NCBI RefSeq assembly: GCF_900110345.1
Contig: NZ_FODJ01000013.1
Location: forward strand, 1-64,000
Direction: 5' to 3'
DNA: 64,000 bases
From: Amphibacillus marinus
Lineage (GTDB): Bacteria; Bacillota; Bacilli; Bacillales; Amphibacillaceae
This document shows positions 1 to 10,965 of the stretch, piece by piece (the stretch's first letter is position 1; every line of letters begins with the position of its first letter). The notes beneath the pieces are model-generated. The model did no database searches. It saw only the letters and a list, made by a program, of their open reading frames with translations, and was not told the origin of the DNA. Position numbers and translations under genes: made by a program.

Positions 1-53
1 ATATGATACTTACATTTCCATGTTGTGTGTGCTAAACTATTCTTATCCTGCAT
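1..53 (-). CDS. tnpA: IS200/IS605 family transposase TnpA, N-terminal 17 codons
   Basis: ATG at 53 is preceded by an AAAAGGAGG ribosome binding site (64-72) and reads NSLAHTTWKCKYH after five residues. This matches the start of IS200 Y1 transposases (typically NSLAHTKWxCKYHIVF). These enzymes cut single-stranded DNA at the terminal hairpins with a HUH site and one tyrosine, both of which would lie beyond the window edge. Only the first 17 codons are visible, so intactness cannot be judged. Confidence 0.75.
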   Translation of the reverse strand, partial: MQDKNSLAHTTWKCKYH

Positions 54-77
54 TTAGGATACGCCTCCTTTTGTTTT

Positions 78-111
78 AAGATGTGGTAGGTCGGGAAACC
101 AACTTCATCTT
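78..111 (-). promoter_or_regulatory. Leader hairpin of the IS200-type transposase mRNA
   Basis: AAGATG pairs with CATCTT, and an inner GGT/ACC stem continues towards a small loop. The hairpin lies between the terminal palindrome and the transposase ribosome binding site. IS200 elements are known to hold transposase expression down with leader structures; the same role here is inferred. Confidence 0.45.
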
Positions 112-192
112 ATCACTTTGGGAGGCTTTTTGTTACCTCGCTGTAAGCTTTCCAGAACCCCCGGCATAGCCAGGGGTTTTCAAAGAACGTTA

Positions 193-238
193 AAAAAAGC
201 CATTGCTTTGCGTTTTCACAAAGCAATGGCTTTTTTGT
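193..238. terminator. Bidirectional rho-independent terminator after spoVID
   Basis: A 12-bp stem GCCATTGCTTTG/CAAAGCAATGGC is flanked by A- and T-tracts on both sides, so it can end transcription from either direction. It lies directly downstream of the spoVID stop codon and shields the gene from the adjacent insertion sequence. Confidence 0.85.
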
Positions 239-252
239 TGGTTTTAAACTAC

Positions 253-1170
253 TTAAACCGGTACATAAATAATTTGTCCTTCTTCAACCATTGAAGTATC
301 GAGCTGATTTGCTCTTTGAATTTTACTAACCTGAATCCCATACTTATCAGCAATTTGGTCTAATGAGTCATCTTGTTGCACAATATACATCTTCATTTGT
401 GCATAGCGGTCTTCATCACTACCTTCATGATCAAATAAATCAAGTAAGGAAGTTGGGCGTGGCAGCGTTTCTTCAGGCTCTATTTCTTGCTCAGGCTCTA
501 CCCGGACCGCTTCAACAATCGGCTCTTCTTCGGGTACTCCGCGTTGTAAGACAACAATATTTGATTCTTCAATTGATTCTTCTTCTACTGGCGCTTCATC
601 GTCGGCAACTTGTAAGTCACGATCCTGCTTTTCTTCGTTCTCAGTTGACTTTAATTTCAAATCAAATTCAATGCGTTCCTCTTCTTCCTCCGCTTGCTCA
701 TCAGCAATTGGCTCCTCAATCGAATTGATCCGCTCATGCTCTAAGCCTTGAATTACAACTGTCGCTTCTAATTCAAGCTTGCACGGCTCTGGTAAGTGGT
801 AGTCGAAGCTATCAACACCAACAGATAAGTCCTCTAGACGACTTATACGTTCATGGGGAATCGAAATATCAACAGGAAAGTGATGGACAAACTCACAAAT
901 GCCGTCCTCGTCTCGTTCAACACTTTTAAAATACCTTAATTGCGGTGAATCGATTTCATCTATAGTCGTTTCACTTTGATCAATTTCTGATGGTAAGTAT
1001 TCACCAGTTAGTGCAATAATTCCGCGAATCGCTACATGGTCTGGAAAATCCTGAATCGAAATTTCTGGGTCCAATCCTATTCCTAGCATTTCTGAAACCC
1101 CTTCTTGTCGATGGAAAAATAATGTTTCCGATAAATCAAACTGAAATGCTTTTGTTCCCTGATCAGTCAC
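253..1170 (-). CDS. spoVID: Stage VI sporulation protein D (spore coat assembly, LysM)
   Basis: SpoVID sits on the forespore surface and drives encasement by coat proteins. The N-terminal region (FQFDLSETLFFHRQEG, then LGIGLDPEISIQDFPDHV and RGIIALTGEY) follows the SpoVID N-terminal pattern. A long Glu-rich linker follows, and the last ~47 residues form a LysM domain (YIVQQDDSLDQIADKYGIQV). The open frame extends upstream, but GTG at 1170 has AAAGGAGG seven bases before it and is the better start (305 aa). It sits downstream of hemL as in B. subtilis. It is shorter than B. subtilis SpoVID, mainly in the linker. Confidence 0.9.
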   Translation of the reverse strand: MTDQGTKAFQFDLSETLFFHRQEGVSEMLGIGLDPEISIQDFPDHVAIRGIIALTGEYLPSEIDQSETTIDEIDSPQLRYFKSVERDEDGICEFVHHFPVDISIPHERISRLEDLSVGVDSFDYHLPEPCKLELEATVVIQGLEHERINSIEEPIADEQAEEEEERIEFDLKLKSTENEEKQDRDLQVADDEAPVEEESIEESNIVVLQRGVPEEEPIVEAVRVEPEQEIEPEETLPRPTSLLDLFDHEGSDEDRYAQMKMYIVQQDDSLDQIADKYGIQVSKIQRANQLDTSMVEEGQIIYVPV

Positions 1171-1330
1171 TCCTTCTCCTCCTTTCACCTCAACAAGTCC
1201 TCAATAACAGATATATGAATGACAAACTAAAATATGACAAGTTCTTAGGCAGAGCGCCTACATTATACCACTATTAATATAGTAAAAAAGCACGAAAGCT
1301 TATTAGCTCTCGCGCCATTTGTTTCGTATA

Positions 1331-2629
1331 TTATACAAGACTTTTAATTTTAGAAAATGCTTGATCTACTGCTTCTATCGTTACCTGAATATCTTGCTCT
1401 GAATGAGCAGTTGATAGAAATACGCCTTCGTATGGTGAGGGCGGTAAAAAGATTCCTTGTTCAATCATAGCTTGGTAGTATGCCGTGAACAATTTATGAT
1501 TAGATTGACTAGCCACCTGATAATTAATAACAGGCTGTTCATTAAAGAAGAAGCCCACCATCGAACCAGCACGATTTATTTGAAGCGGAACACCATGGGC
1601 ATGAGCTATCTTTTGATAACCAGTTGCTAATTGTTCAAGGCGCTCATTCAACTGATCATAAGCTTTCATATCCATTGCATTGAGCGTTTGGTAACCTGCC
1701 ATCATTGCGAGCGGATTACCTGAAAGTGTACCTGCTTGATAAATGGTTCCCGCTGGTGCTATTTGCTCCATAATCGAGCGTTTACCACCATAGGCGCCTA
1801 CAGGTAGCCCACCCCCAATCACTTTCCCTAGGCATGTTAAATCTGGAATGACACCGTAGTGTCCTTGTGCACTATGAAATCCAACTCTAAACCCTGTCAT
1901 GACTTCATCAAAAATAAGTAGACTGCCTGTTTGTTCTGTTAGTGACCTTAACCCTTCAAGAAAACCAGTCACTGGTGGTACAACACCCATATTACCGGCA
2001 ACAGGTTCTACAATAACCGCAGCAATATCAGCTCCAAATTGCTCAAAGGCATGCTCAACACTAGCTAAATCATTGTATGGAACAGTAATCGTCTGTTCCG
2101 CAACAGAACGAGGAACACCTGGACTGTCGGGTAATCCGAGCGTAGCAACGCCAGAGCCTGCTTTAATTAATAACGAATCACCATGCCCATGATAGCAGCC
2201 CTCAAATTTAACAATTTTATTACGACCCGTATACCCTCTTGCTAACCGGAGCACACTCATAGTCGCCTCTGTTCCAGAGTTAACCATTCTAACCATTTCA
2301 ATTGATGGCACACGTTCAATAACTAATGCCGCTAAATCACTCTCTAACTGCGTTGGCGTACCGAAGCTTGTCCCTTTCCTAACGACTTCAGTTAATGCTT
2401 CTACAACCCGATCATCTGCATGACCAAGAATAAGCGGTCCCCAGCTGAGGACATAATCAATATAGTCGTGTCCATCAATATCGGTAATTCTAGATCCTTT
2501 TCCTCGTTCCATGAAGATCGGATTCATCCCAACTGCTTTAAAAGCGCGCGCTGGCGAATTCACCCCACCTGGCAGTAGGTTCTTAGCTTGATTATAAGCG
2601 GCAATAGATTGTTTAAAAGAATGACTCAT
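1331..2629 (-). CDS. hemL: Glutamate-1-semialdehyde 2,1-aminomutase
   Basis: PLP-dependent class III aminotransferase-fold enzyme that converts glutamate-1-semialdehyde to 5-aminolevulinate, the second step of the C5 tetrapyrrole pathway. Diagnostic segments include [13 protein letters not shown] near the N terminus, [18 protein letters not shown], and [16 protein letters not shown] with the PLP lysine. The start is ATG 2629 behind GGGAGGG, giving 432 aa, the usual family length. It overlaps the end of hemA by 17 bp, so the two are co-transcribed. Unlike B. subtilis, no hemXCDB genes separate hemA and hemL. Confidence 0.95.
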   Translation of the reverse strand: MSHSFKQSIAAYNQAKNLLPGGVNSPARAFKAVGMNPIFMERGKGSRITDIDGHDYIDYVLSWGPLILGHADDRVVEALTEVVRKGTSFGTPTQLESDLAALVIERVPSIEMVRMVNSGTEATMSVLRLARGYTGRNKIVKFEGCYHGHGDSLLIKAGSGVATLGLPDSPGVPRSVAEQTITVPYNDLASVEHAFEQFGADIAAVIVEPVAGNMGVVPPVTGFLEGLRSLTEQTGSLLIFDEVMTGFRVGFHSAQGHYGVIPDLTCLGKVIGGGLPVGAYGGKRSIMEQIAPAGTIYQAGTLSGNPLAMMAGYQTLNAMDMKAYDQLNERLEQLATGYQKIAHAHGVPLQINRAGSMVGFFFNEQPVINYQVASQSNHKLFTAYYQAMIEQGIFLPPSPYEGVFLSTAHSEQDIQVTIEAVDQAFSKIKSLV

Positions 2630-3899
2630 AATTACCCTCCCGATCGATCTGACTGAGCTTAAAGAATAACTCAAAATAGTACTTGGCTATTTCACTGTCC
2701 TCAGTCACACTTTGCATTTTTAATTGCTTGATTGACGGTTGAACAAGTTGATTCATTGCACTGAACATGTGCTTCTCAATTAATTGTAACTCCTGATCAG
2801 TTAGATGCGGCAGCTTAACCGTTATCCGTTTTACTGTATCGTCCTTCACCCGGTCGATCTGGTCATAGAGCTTGGCAATTGAAGGGGCAACTTGTTCAAT
2901 TTTTTGATCAACTGAAAATTGTTTCAACTCCCTCTTGATTAGTATCTCAATTTGACTAGCCGCCTGTTTTCTTAAGCTGCTGTGCGCATCAATAACCTGA
3001 TTGAGCTGGTCCAAATCAAATAACTGTATACCCTCAAGCGAGCGAACATCGTGGGCAATACTTCTAGGTACTGACAAATCATAGCAGATAAGAGGCTTCG
3101 TCACCACTGCTTGTATTTCCGAGCGGCCAAGTAATGGCTTTGGTGTTGAGACAGTACTGATCAAAACATCAACTTGCTTTAAATAATCTGACAATTGGTC
3201 GAGCCCTCCGTGTTTAATTTGATACGGTTTGGCCATTTGTTTTGCCTTATCAGAATCTCGATTAAGTAAAATAATCTGATGCTGGGATGAGTTGGATAGA
3301 TAGTCAACCGCAAGCTGCCCCATTTTTCCCGCACCAAGAACGAGGAACGTTTTCGATGCAGTTTTATTTAGCAAGCGCTCAGCATGTTTTACTGCAGCAT
3401 AGCTCAGTGAGATAGGATGATCGTTAATTTGCGTATGCTGATGGGCTTGCTTAGCAAAGCTAAGAACACGTTGAAATAAACGATTGAGTAGCTTAGATGT
3501 GGTCGAGTAATCAAGGGCAAGTTGATAAGCAACTTTAACCTGCCCGAGAATCTGGGTCTCGCCAAGAATCATTGCATCTAAACCAGTCGTAACCTTTAGT
3601 AAGTGCTCGACTGCTTGGACATTCTCGTACCAGCTAAAGAATGTGTTAATTTCAGCAGGCGATAGTTTAAATAGCTGTTGCAAATAACGCTCAGCTTTTC
3701 GTTTATTAAATAGATTTAGGTCAATAGCTAAATAAAACTCTGTTCGATTACAGGTTGACAGTACAACCGCTTCCTCTATCCCGCTAATATGTAACAGCTG
3801 TTGTAACACACCTTTTATCTCAAGAAGATTGAGTGCGCATCTTTCTCTGATGGCAATTGGCGCTTTATGATAGCTAGTTCCATACATAATAATTGCCAT
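2613..3899 (-). CDS. hemA: Glutamyl-tRNA reductase
   Basis: NADPH-dependent reductase that makes glutamate-1-semialdehyde from glutamyl-tRNA, the committed step of C5 tetrapyrrole synthesis. The catalytic cysteine is Cys50 in [19 protein letters not shown] and a Rossmann segment ([12 protein letters not shown]) follow, and a helical dimerisation tail ends the protein. ATG 3899 is preceded by GGAGGTG, giving 428 aa; the longer open frame has no better start. It forms a two-gene unit with hemL. A cluster lacking hemXCDB may mean the organism makes 5-aminolevulinate for limited use or has the remaining genes elsewhere. Confidence 0.95.
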   Translation of the reverse strand: MAIIMYGTSYHKAPIAIRERCALNLLEIKGVLQQLLHISGIEEAVVLSTCNRTEFYLAIDLNLFNKRKAERYLQQLFKLSPAEINTFFSWYENVQAVEHLLKVTTGLDAMILGETQILGQVKVAYQLALDYSTTSKLLNRLFQRVLSFAKQAHQHTQINDHPISLSYAAVKHAERLLNKTASKTFLVLGAGKMGQLAVDYLSNSSQHQIILLNRDSDKAKQMAKPYQIKHGGLDQLSDYLKQVDVLISTVSTPKPLLGRSEIQAVVTKPLICYDLSVPRSIAHDVRSLEGIQLFDLDQLNQVIDAHSSLRKQAASQIEILIKRELKQFSVDQKIEQVAPSIAKLYDQIDRVKDDTVKRITVKLPHLTDQELQLIEKHMFSAMNQLVQPSIKQLKMQSVTEDSEIAKYYFELFFKLSQIDREGNYESFF

Positions 3900-4066
3900 A
3901 GTTACACCTCCATTTATAAATAGGCAAACTGTTGTCTTTCTGATAAAATAAATAAAGACTTGTTCTGGCAAAAACCATGTTTTAAATGTGACAGAACAAG
4001 CACTCTAGTAACGTATCATATAACGCTATACCATTCAACAAAAAATCACCAGACAAGGAGGTAGCT

Positions 4067-4549
4067 ATGCGTAAGCAAAACTACTTAACAGCATTTGTTC
4101 TAATTGGTGTCGGCTTATATTTTTTTCTGCAACAATTACACATCCCAATTCTAGCAGAGCTTGCAACCTGGCCAACACTTCTAGTCATCATTGGGGTTAG
4201 CTTATTGCTCCATAGCTATTTAACGAGGGATCATGACAAGCTCTTTCCTGGGGTCATCTTACTAGGTTTAGGCATACACTTTCTAGCCGTCTCTATGTAT
4301 CCGAATTGGGTTGAGCACTGGAGTGTTTATGCCATCATCATTGGATTGGCTTTTCTAGTTCGTTATCAAAAGACTAAGTCTGGATTATACGCAGGCTTAG
4401 CTACATTATTAATTGGTCTATTCATGTTGTTAACCATTACAAATAATCAATTTTCAACAACCATACAACAATTTATTGGTATCCTTGAAGACTATTGGCC
4501 AATCAGCTTAATTATTCTCGGCATTTATTTATTAATCAAAAGGAAATAA
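4067..4549 (+). CDS. LiaI/LiaF-like small multi-pass membrane protein
   Basis: A 160-residue hydrophobic protein with about six short membrane segments arranged as repeated hairpins (AFVLIGVGLYFFLQQL, TLLVIIGVSLLL, GVILLGLGIHFLA, YAIIIGLAFLV, GLATLLIGLFMLL, ISLIILGIYLLI). The repeating GIGL-like pattern resembles the transmembrane region of LiaI/LiaF-type proteins, which act in cell-envelope stress signalling; function here is unproven. ATG 4067 follows AAGGAGG. It is a single plus-strand gene inserted between the minus-strand ysxC and hemA, which are neighbours in B. subtilis. Confidence 0.6.
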   Translation: MRKQNYLTAFVLIGVGLYFFLQQLHIPILAELATWPTLLVIIGVSLLLHSYLTRDHDKLFPGVILLGLGIHFLAVSMYPNWVEHWSVYAIIIGLAFLVRYQKTKSGLYAGLATLLIGLFMLLTITNNQFSTTIQQFIGILEDYWPISLIILGIYLLIKRK

Positions 4550-4557
4550 TAATTTTT

Positions 4558-4593
4558 GCAACAAAAAAAGAGCAATTGCTCTTTTTTTGTTGC
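4558..4593. terminator. Perfect palindromic terminator
   Basis: A perfect 36-bp palindrome (GCAACAAAAAAAGAGCAA and its complement) carries A/T tracts in both directions. It closes the plus-strand membrane gene just upstream. Confidence 0.85.
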
Positions 4594-4740
4594 TGCGGAT
4601 AGGTGGTGCTTTGTATTGTTACAGATACAAGTTTAGCGACCCGGATTTTTACCTCTTTCAACTAATTAGTATAATAGTAAATTCTATTAATATAGCATAA
4701 AAGCAATGATGTCCCACAATGATTTATTTACCAGTACTCT

Positions 4741-5322
4741 TTACAAATAGGACTCGAGGACTCTCCAAGCTTCTTCCTTACCTTGTGCGGTTTCAGCAGA
4801 GAATGGAATAAGCTGATCATTTGGATCTAAATTTAGCGTCTGCTTAACAAGCTTAACGTTCTTTGCCACCTGTGCTTTTTTTAGCTTGTCTAGTTTAGTT
4901 GCAACAACAATGACTGGAATGTTATGATGCTTCAGAAATTCATACATCCTGATATCATCAGCTGTTGGCTGATGCCTAAGATCAACAAGTAATACGGCAG
5001 CCTTTAAATTCTCACGTTGGGTGAAATACGTTTCCAGCATTCTGCCCCATGCTTCACGTTCCGTTTTTGAAACCTTAGCATAACCGTAGCCCGGCACGTC
5101 AACAAAGTGAAAAGCTTCATTTATAATATAGAAATTTAACGTTTGTGTCTTGCCTGGTTTTGAAGACGTTCTTGCTAGGGCTTTGCGATTAATTAATTTG
5201 TTAATAAACGACGATTTCCCGACATTTGATCGACCAGCTAAAGCGATTTCTGGCAATCCCTCTGAAGGGTATTGCTTAGGCGCAACCGCACTAATCGTTA
5301 TGTCTGATTTGGTTACTTTCAT
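4741..5322 (-). CDS. ysxC: Ribosome-assembly GTPase YsxC/EngB
   Basis: Essential GTPase needed for assembly of the 50S subunit. The P-loop is [10 protein letters not shown], switch II is [10 protein letters not shown], and the guanine-specificity motif is [16 protein letters not shown] is the family's switch I region. At 193 aa it has the normal length. Its start overlaps the 3' end of lonA by 32 bp, the usual lonA-ysxC arrangement in Bacillus, suggesting translational coupling. Confidence 0.95.
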   Translation of the reverse strand: MKVTKSDITISAVAPKQYPSEGLPEIALAGRSNVGKSSFINKLINRKALARTSSKPGKTQTLNFYIINEAFHFVDVPGYGYAKVSKTEREAWGRMLETYFTQRENLKAAVLLVDLRHQPTADDIRMYEFLKHHNIPVIVVATKLDKLKKAQVAKNVKLVKQTLNLDPNDQLIPFSAETAQGKEEAWRVLESYL

Positions 5323-7648
5323 GTTTTTCCCCCACTAATGCATGTTCTAAAACCTGATCTAAATGACTAACTGCAATAAAGGCTAAGGACGCCTTTACAC
5401 TTTCAGGTATTTCATCGAGATCCTGCTCATTATCCTTAGGAATAATAATTGTTCTTAAACCAGCACGGTGCGCACTTAATGTTTTTTCCTTTAAGCCACC
5501 GATTGGTAAGACACGCCCTCTTAAAGTAATTTCCCCTGTCATGCCAACCTCTTTCTTAACTGGTCGATTGGTAAGGCTTGAAATGAGTGCTGTAGCCATT
5601 GTAATTCCGGCAGACGGTCCATCCTTTGGTGTCGCTCCCTCTGGAACATGAATATGAATATCATGCTTTTGATGGAATGCTGGATCTATTTCTAACTGTT
5701 CAGCACGGGAACGAATATAACTTAACGCAGCCTGAGCAGATTCCTTCATCACATCGCCAAGCTTACCTGTTAACGATAATCGACCTTTGCCTGGCACAAT
5801 ACTGACCTCAATCGATAAGGTGTCGCCCCCTGCTGCTGTATAGGCTAGTCCCGTTGCTGTTCCAATTTGATCCTCTTCTTCAATCATACCATAGCGGAAC
5901 ATCGGCTTTCCTAACATTTTTTCTAATTGCTTTTCTGTCACAATAATGCGCTTTTTGTCACTCGAAACATACAGCTTCGCAGCTTTTCGACATAGAGCTG
6001 CTAGCTGTCGCTCTAATTGCCTAACGCCCGCCTCTCTTGAATATCTGCGGATAAGCTTTAATAAAGCAGCTTCACGTAACTGGAGCTGTCCATGACTCAA
6101 ACCATGAACTTCTAGTTGTTTAGGCAATAAATGATCACGAGCAATATGCTGCTTTTCTACTTCTGTATAGCCTGGAATTGAGATAATCTCCATGCGATCA
6201 AGTAATGGTCGAGGAATCGTTTGTAAATTATTCGCAGTCGCAATAAACATAACCTTACTTAGATCATAGCTCTCTTCAATAAAATGATCACTAAATTGAT
6301 TGTTTTGCTCTGGATCAAGCACCTCTAGCATGGCTGAAGCGGGATCACCACGAAAGTCATTTGCCATTTTATCAATTTCATCCAACAATAGCACAGGATT
6401 AATTGTTTCCGCTTTTCGCATGCCTTGAATGATGCGTCCCGGCATTGCACCAACATAGGTACGACGATGTCCACGAATTTCGGCCTCATCCTTGACTCCC
6501 CCTAAAGAAAGGCGGACAAACTTGCGATCAATTGCCCGGGCAATTGACTGAGCAAGTGAGGTTTTTCCAACCCCTGGAGGACCGACTAGGCAAAGAATAG
6601 GTCCTTGAAGACTGTTCGTTAATTGCTGAACGGCTAAATATTCTAACACCCGTTCCTTAACCTTATCTAAACCGTAATGGTCTTGGTTTAGAATTTTTTC
6701 CGCATGTGCGACATCAAGATGATCCTCTGTTTCCTTTGTCCAAGGTAAGGCAATTAACCATTCTAGGTAATTACGAATAACAGAGCTTTCTGCCGAACTT
6801 TGTGGTATCCTTTCAAAGCGCTTAAGCTCCTTAAGCGCTGTTGTTAAAATGCGCTCTGGCATACCTGCTTGCTCAATTTTTTCTTGTAAATCGGCAACTT
6901 CACCAGATTTACCGTCCTTGTCTCCCAATTCCTTTTGAATCGCCTTCATTTGTTCACGAAGATAATATTCTTTTTGTGTTTGTTCAATTGATTTCTTTAC
7001 ACGTTGTCCAATTTTCTTTTCCAATCTAAGTACTTCTTGCTCATTGGAGACCAGCTCAATTAACTGTTGTGCGCGTTCTTCAACATTAGTCATCTCTAAT
7101 AAAACTTGCTTAATTGATAATTTAATTGGTAAATGTGAGCTAATTAAATCAGTTAAGTGCGAAGGGGCAGAAATATCCATAACGCTTTCATAGGTTTCTT
7201 TTGTTAATTTGCTTGATAAATCAACATATTTTTTAAATTGATCCAATAATGCACGTGTTAAAGCAAGCTGCTTAATATCATTCATCGTAATTTGCTCTTC
7301 TAATGGGATTATGTCAACGGAGAAATAATTTTCAGTCTCATGGTATGCTAATATTTCTGCTCTTTTTGTTCCTTCAACAAGCACACGAAAGGTTCCGTTT
7401 GGGAGCTTTAGCATTTGCTTTACATAGGCAATCGTACCAAAATTATAAAGGTCATCCTTAGACGGATCTTTAACTGCACTCTCCTTTTGAGCAACAAGCA
7501 GTATTTGGCGATCTTGCATCATTGCCATTTCTAAAGCTTCAATGGATGGCTTTCTGCCAATATCTAAATGCATGACCACCGAAGGATAGACCACCATCCC
7601 ACGAAGTGGAAGAAGTGGAATTGTCATCGTCATCGTTTCTTTAGCCAT
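5291..7648 (-). CDS. lonA: ATP-dependent protease La (Lon)
   Basis: Cytosolic AAA+ protease. An N-terminal substrate-binding domain ([23 protein letters not shown]) is followed by a coiled-coil region. The AAA+ module has Walker [10 protein letters not shown] and Walker B LLLDEIDK, and the C-terminal protease domain has the Ser of [14 protein letters not shown] and a downstream Lys of the Ser-Lys dyad. The length of 785 aa is typical. ATG 7648 has AGGGAGGG upstream. In B. subtilis lonB lies between clpX and lonA; here the two genes are separated only by a terminator and promoter region. Confidence 0.96.
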   Translation of the reverse strand: MAKETMTMTIPLLPLRGMVVYPSVVMHLDIGRKPSIEALEMAMMQDRQILLVAQKESAVKDPSKDDLYNFGTIAYVKQMLKLPNGTFRVLVEGTKRAEILAYHETENYFSVDIIPLEEQITMNDIKQLALTRALLDQFKKYVDLSSKLTKETYESVMDISAPSHLTDLISSHLPIKLSIKQVLLEMTNVEERAQQLIELVSNEQEVLRLEKKIGQRVKKSIEQTQKEYYLREQMKAIQKELGDKDGKSGEVADLQEKIEQAGMPERILTTALKELKRFERIPQSSAESSVIRNYLEWLIALPWTKETEDHLDVAHAEKILNQDHYGLDKVKERVLEYLAVQQLTNSLQGPILCLVGPPGVGKTSLAQSIARAIDRKFVRLSLGGVKDEAEIRGHRRTYVGAMPGRIIQGMRKAETINPVLLLDEIDKMANDFRGDPASAMLEVLDPEQNNQFSDHFIEESYDLSKVMFIATANNLQTIPRPLLDRMEIISIPGYTEVEKQHIARDHLLPKQLEVHGLSHGQLQLREAALLKLIRRYSREAGVRQLERQLAALCRKAAKLYVSSDKKRIIVTEKQLEKMLGKPMFRYGMIEEEDQIGTATGLAYTAAGGDTLSIEVSIVPGKGRLSLTGKLGDVMKESAQAALSYIRSRAEQLEIDPAFHQKHDIHIHVPEGATPKDGPSAGITMATALISSLTNRPVKKEVGMTGEITLRGRVLPIGGLKEKTLSAHRAGLRTIIIPKDNEQDLDEIPESVKASLAFIAVSHLDQVLEHALVGEKHESNQIRHND

Positions 7649-7723
7649 AAATGTCCCTCCCTGTTCATTTATTTATAGAATACCCATTTTCTCACGAATG
7701 ACAGTCTGTTGATAAGAAAAGAA

Positions 7724-7749
7724 AATCCCTTGCTCTATCACAAGGGATT
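7724..7749 (-). terminator. Terminator downstream of clpX
   Basis: AATCCCTTG pairs with CAAGGGATT around an 8-nt loop. On the minus strand the stem is followed by TTTTCTTTTC. It separates clpX from lonA transcription. Confidence 0.7.
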
Positions 7750-7760
7750 AATAATTAAAA

Positions 7761-9038
7761 TCATGCACTTTCTTTTGGTTCTTCATCTTCTGCAATGACT
7801 GAGCCATCTTCAAGTAATAGCTTTGGTCGATTATCTTCCAACTCAACTGTTTCTTTTGTAATAATGCATGTTTTAATGTCTTTTCTTGAAGGAAGTTCAA
7901 ACATCACATCTAGCATGATACCTTCAAGAATTGACCTTAAACCACGCGCACCTGTATTGCGCTCCATTGCCTTTTTGGCGATGGCTTCTAGTGCATCCTC
8001 TTCAAAATCGAGTTCAACATGGTCAATGTTAAACAAACGCTTGTATTGTTTAACAAGAGCATTTTTAGGTTGTGTTAAAATCTGAATTAACGCACCTTGA
8101 TCTAATGGCTCCAAAGCACCGATAATTGGTAGCCTTCCAATAAATTCTGGAATTAAACCAAATTTCAATAAATCCTCTGGTAATACTTTTTGTAATAGAG
8201 CTGATTTATCCAAATCACCAAATTCAGATTCAGCTCCAAAGCCAATAACTTTTTTACCGAGACGACTTTTAATAATTTGATCAATGCCATCAAAGGCGCC
8301 ACCTACAATAAACAAGATATTGGTTGTATCAATTTGAATAAACTCCTGATGCGGATGCTTACGACCACCCTGAGGTGGTACACTAGCAGTTGTTCCTTCA
8401 AGAATTTTCAAGAGCGCTTGTTGAACGCCTTCACCAGAGACATCTCTCGTAATTGATGGATTTTCAGATTTTCGTGCAACCTTGTCAATTTCATCAATGT
8501 AAATGATGCCTTTCTCAGCCTTTTCAACATCATAATCAGCTGCCTGAATAAGTTTAAGTAAAATGTTCTCTACATCCTCGCCTACATAACCCGCCTCAGT
8601 TAAAGAAGTAGCGTCAGCTATTGCAAATGGAACATTTAAAATACGTGCTAGTGTTTGGGCAAGTAATGTTTTACCGCTCCCTGTAGGTCCAATCATGGCA
8701 ATATTACTTTTAGCAAGTTCAACATCATCGGTCCCGCGTGAAGCGTTGATACGTTTATAGTGGTTATAAACAGCTACCGATAAGCTACGCTTTGCTTTCG
8801 TCTGGCCAATGACATAATCATCAAGAATATTACAGATTTCCTGTGGTTTAGGTACATCTTTAAATTCAACCTCTTCATCTGCACCTAACTCTTCCTCAAC
8901 GATTTCTGCACAAAGATCAATACACTCATCACATATATAGACTCCAGGACCAGCAACTAATTTACGCACCTGATCTTGGCTTTTCCCACAGAAGGAACAT
9001 TTTAATTGACCCTTCTCTTCATTAAATTTATACATCAT
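7761..9038 (-). CDS. clpX: ATP-dependent Clp protease ATP-binding subunit ClpX
   Basis: AAA+ unfoldase that feeds substrates to ClpP. The N-terminal C4 zinc-binding domain is visible (CSFCGKS ... CDECIDLC). Walker [14 protein letters not shown], Walker [10 protein letters not shown] and the sensor/arginine regions of the family follow, as does the IGF loop (KVIGFGAE) that docks on ClpP. Start: ATG 9038 or the next ATG at 9035, with GAGAGGTG just upstream; the GTG at 9044 overlaps this site and is unlikely. About 425 aa, normal length. Confidence 0.95.
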   Translation of the reverse strand: MMYKFNEEKGQLKCSFCGKSQDQVRKLVAGPGVYICDECIDLCAEIVEEELGADEEVEFKDVPKPQEICNILDDYVIGQTKAKRSLSVAVYNHYKRINASRGTDDVELAKSNIAMIGPTGSGKTLLAQTLARILNVPFAIADATSLTEAGYVGEDVENILLKLIQAADYDVEKAEKGIIYIDEIDKVARKSENPSITRDVSGEGVQQALLKILEGTTASVPPQGGRKHPHQEFIQIDTTNILFIVGGAFDGIDQIIKSRLGKKVIGFGAESEFGDLDKSALLQKVLPEDLLKFGLIPEFIGRLPIIGALEPLDQGALIQILTQPKNALVKQYKRLFNIDHVELDFEEDALEAIAKKAMERNTGARGLRSILEGIMLDVMFELPSRKDIKTCIITKETVELEDNRPKLLLEDGSVIAEDEEPKESA

Positions 9039-9044
9039 TTTCAC

Positions 9045-9371
9045 CTCTCAGTTAGATAAACAAGCACGCTCTCGCTTTTAAATTCAACCTTATCCTATCT
9101 ATATTCGTTAAAAACTGTTACCAAAAGCTGTGGTGCTTTGCTGTCACAGTATCATCATAACAAATAATAGTTCAGATTCAAAACAATATCTCTTGTGCTG
9201 TGTTCTTAGTGTTACCAATTTATGAACGCGTTAAACGAGCTAACTTAAGTATATGTAGTTAGTATATGAAAAAAGAGTGCGAGTGTTAAGTTAATCAGCC
9301 GTTTTATTCAAGCAAAAGAGTATGCAAAACCTTACTACATAAGAAATGAAATAGAAAAAAGGTCTGTATGG
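9045..9371. other. Intergenic region between clpX and tig
   Basis: About 400 bp separate clpX from the stop of tig. Apart from the tig terminator (listed separately) I see no reading frame with a ribosome binding site. The AT-rich stretch next to clpX presumably holds its promoter, but no clear consensus hexamers could be assigned. Confidence 0.5.
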
Positions 9372-9410
9372 TAGAAAACAAGGCGATAGTTATATTCGCC
9401 TTGTTTTCTA
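9372..9410 (-). terminator. Terminator of tig
   Basis: A 14-bp stem TAGAAAACAAGGCG/CGCCTTGTTTTCTA closes an 11-nt loop about 45 bp past the tig stop. A T-rich stretch follows farther along the minus strand. Confidence 0.7.
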
Positions 9411-9453
9411 TACATTTATTCATTCAAAAACACGTTCCAGTACTAGCGACTCA

Positions 9454-10740
9454 TTATTTACTTTTGCTGTTTTCAGCTAAGAAGTCAATCGCTTTTTTAA
9501 ATTTCAAGTCTTCTTTAATGTTATCTGTATTGCCACCAAGCATTTGCTTAAGTTGGTCTGGCTCAATTTGATACATTTCAGACATTGTTTTTAATTCTTC
9601 ATTGACATCATCTTCAGAAACTTCTAGGTTTTCAGTTTCTGCAATTGCTTCTAAAACAAGATTTGTTTTAACACGTTTTGCCGCGTCTTCCTTCATCTGT
9701 TCTTTAAGAGCAGACTCGTCCTGACCTGAGAATTGGAAATACATATCAAGTGTCATACCTTGTTGTTGTAAACGTTGCTCAAATTCACGAAGCATACGAT
9801 CCAATTCGGTTTTTTCCATTGCTTCTGGAATATCAATTTCAGCATTATCTGAAGCTTGATTAATAAGTGCTTCGCGCTTATTATTATCAGCTTCTGTTTT
9901 CTTTTGCTCTTCTAAGCGTACTTTTGTTTTTTCTTTTAATTCAGCTAATGATTCAACTTCATCATTGACATCTTTAGCAAATTCATCATCTAACTCAGGA
10001 AGTTCTTTCGCTTTAATTTCATGAATCTTCACTTTAAAGGTTGCTGCTTTACCAGCAAGCTCCTCAGCATGGTATTCTTCTGGGAAAGTAACCTCAACAT
10101 CAGCCTCATCACCAGTAGTCTTACCGATTAGCTGCTCTTCAAAACCAGGGATAAATGAACCTGAACCAATTTCTAAAGAATGATTTTCTGCTTTTCCACC
10201 CTCAAAAGCCTCACCATCAACGAAGCCTTCAAAATCGAGTACAACAGTATCACCGGTTTCAATTGTGCCCTCTTCTTTAACAACAAGCTCAGCCAAGCCT
10301 TGGCGCTGATTCTCAATATCATTATCAACATCTTCATCTGTTACTGTTACATCAGTTTCTTCAACCTCTAAGCCTTTGTAATCACCTAGTGTAACTTCAG
10401 GCTTAACTGTAACTTCTGCAGTGAAAATAAATGATTTACCTTTTTCAATCTGAGTAATATCAATTTCCGGCTGATCAACTGGTGAAATGCCAGCTTCATC
10501 AACAGCATTTGCATATTCCTCTGGCAAAATAATATCTACTGCATCTTGATATAGCGACTCTACACCAAAACGCTGTTCGAACATACCACGCGGAATTCTC
10601 CCCTTACGAAAACCAGGTAATTGAACATCCTTTACTACTTTTTTAAATGCTTGATCAAGTGCAGCATTAAATTTTTCTGCATCTACTTCAACGGTTAGAG
10701 TGCCTAAATTGCCCTCTTTTTTCTCCCATTTCGCTGTCAT
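9454..10740 (-). CDS. tig: Trigger factor (ribosome-associated chaperone and prolyl isomerase)
   Basis: Binds ribosomal protein L23 at the exit tunnel and shelters nascent chains. The N-terminal domain contains the ribosome-docking signature GFRKGRIPR. The FKBP-type domain covers residues ~165-245 ([20 protein letters not shown]) and the C-terminal helical chaperone domain follows. ATG 10740 with GGAGGG upstream gives [11 protein letters not shown] and 429 aa, the normal length; longer in-frame starts lack a ribosome binding site. It lies downstream of ysoA, as in B. subtilis. Confidence 0.95.
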   Translation of the reverse strand: MTAKWEKKEGNLGTLTVEVDAEKFNAALDQAFKKVVKDVQLPGFRKGRIPRGMFEQRFGVESLYQDAVDIILPEEYANAVDEAGISPVDQPEIDITQIEKGKSFIFTAEVTVKPEVTLGDYKGLEVEETDVTVTDEDVDNDIENQRQGLAELVVKEEGTIETGDTVVLDFEGFVDGEAFEGGKAENHSLEIGSGSFIPGFEEQLIGKTTGDEADVEVTFPEEYHAEELAGKAATFKVKIHEIKAKELPELDDEFAKDVNDEVESLAELKEKTKVRLEEQKKTEADNNKREALINQASDNAEIDIPEAMEKTELDRMLREFEQRLQQQGMTLDMYFQFSGQDESALKEQMKEDAAKRVKTNLVLEAIAETENLEVSEDDVNEELKTMSEMYQIEPDQLKQMLGGNTDNIKEDLKFKKAIDFLAENSKSK

Positions 10741-10965
10741 ACAATTTCCCTCCATATGCATACATGTAAATTCTATTTGCCGTTCATCCATCAGTTCATC
10801 TTATCGTGTTACAAGGCCGAACGCAAATTACAACCATTATATTATAACACAAACAAAGACGCTTTCAACTATTACTATAGAGAAGAGCGCACGAACTTTT
10901 ATAACCTAACTACTTTTCTGCACTTTTCTAAAAAAAGCAGTTTTTAAAATGTAATAAATTATTTT

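Larger units (their letters stand above)
1..185 (-). mobile_element. IS200/IS605-type insertion sequence, left end (cut by window edge)
   Basis: The minus strand shows the usual start of an IS200-type element. There is an imperfect terminal palindrome at 156-178 (arms AACCCC/GGGGTT and GGC/GCC around an ATA loop), then a leader with a second hairpin (78-111), then a transposase start at 53. IS200 elements carry subterminal palindromes recognised by the Y1 transposase and a structured leader that limits transposase expression. The element lies downstream of spoVID, where B. subtilis has ysxE and valS. The other end is outside the window and the exact outer boundary near 185 is inferred. Confidence 0.7.

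Noticed and set aside
1-185. T-box leader of valS
   Set aside because: valS follows spoVID in B. subtilis, but the reading frame at 53 is an IS200 transposase and no T-box sequence (GGTGGNACCGCG type) is present.
363-728. Plus-strand frame of 121 codons opposite spoVID
   Set aside because: Antisense to the acidic linker of SpoVID, no ribosome binding site and an implausible Leu/Gln-rich product.
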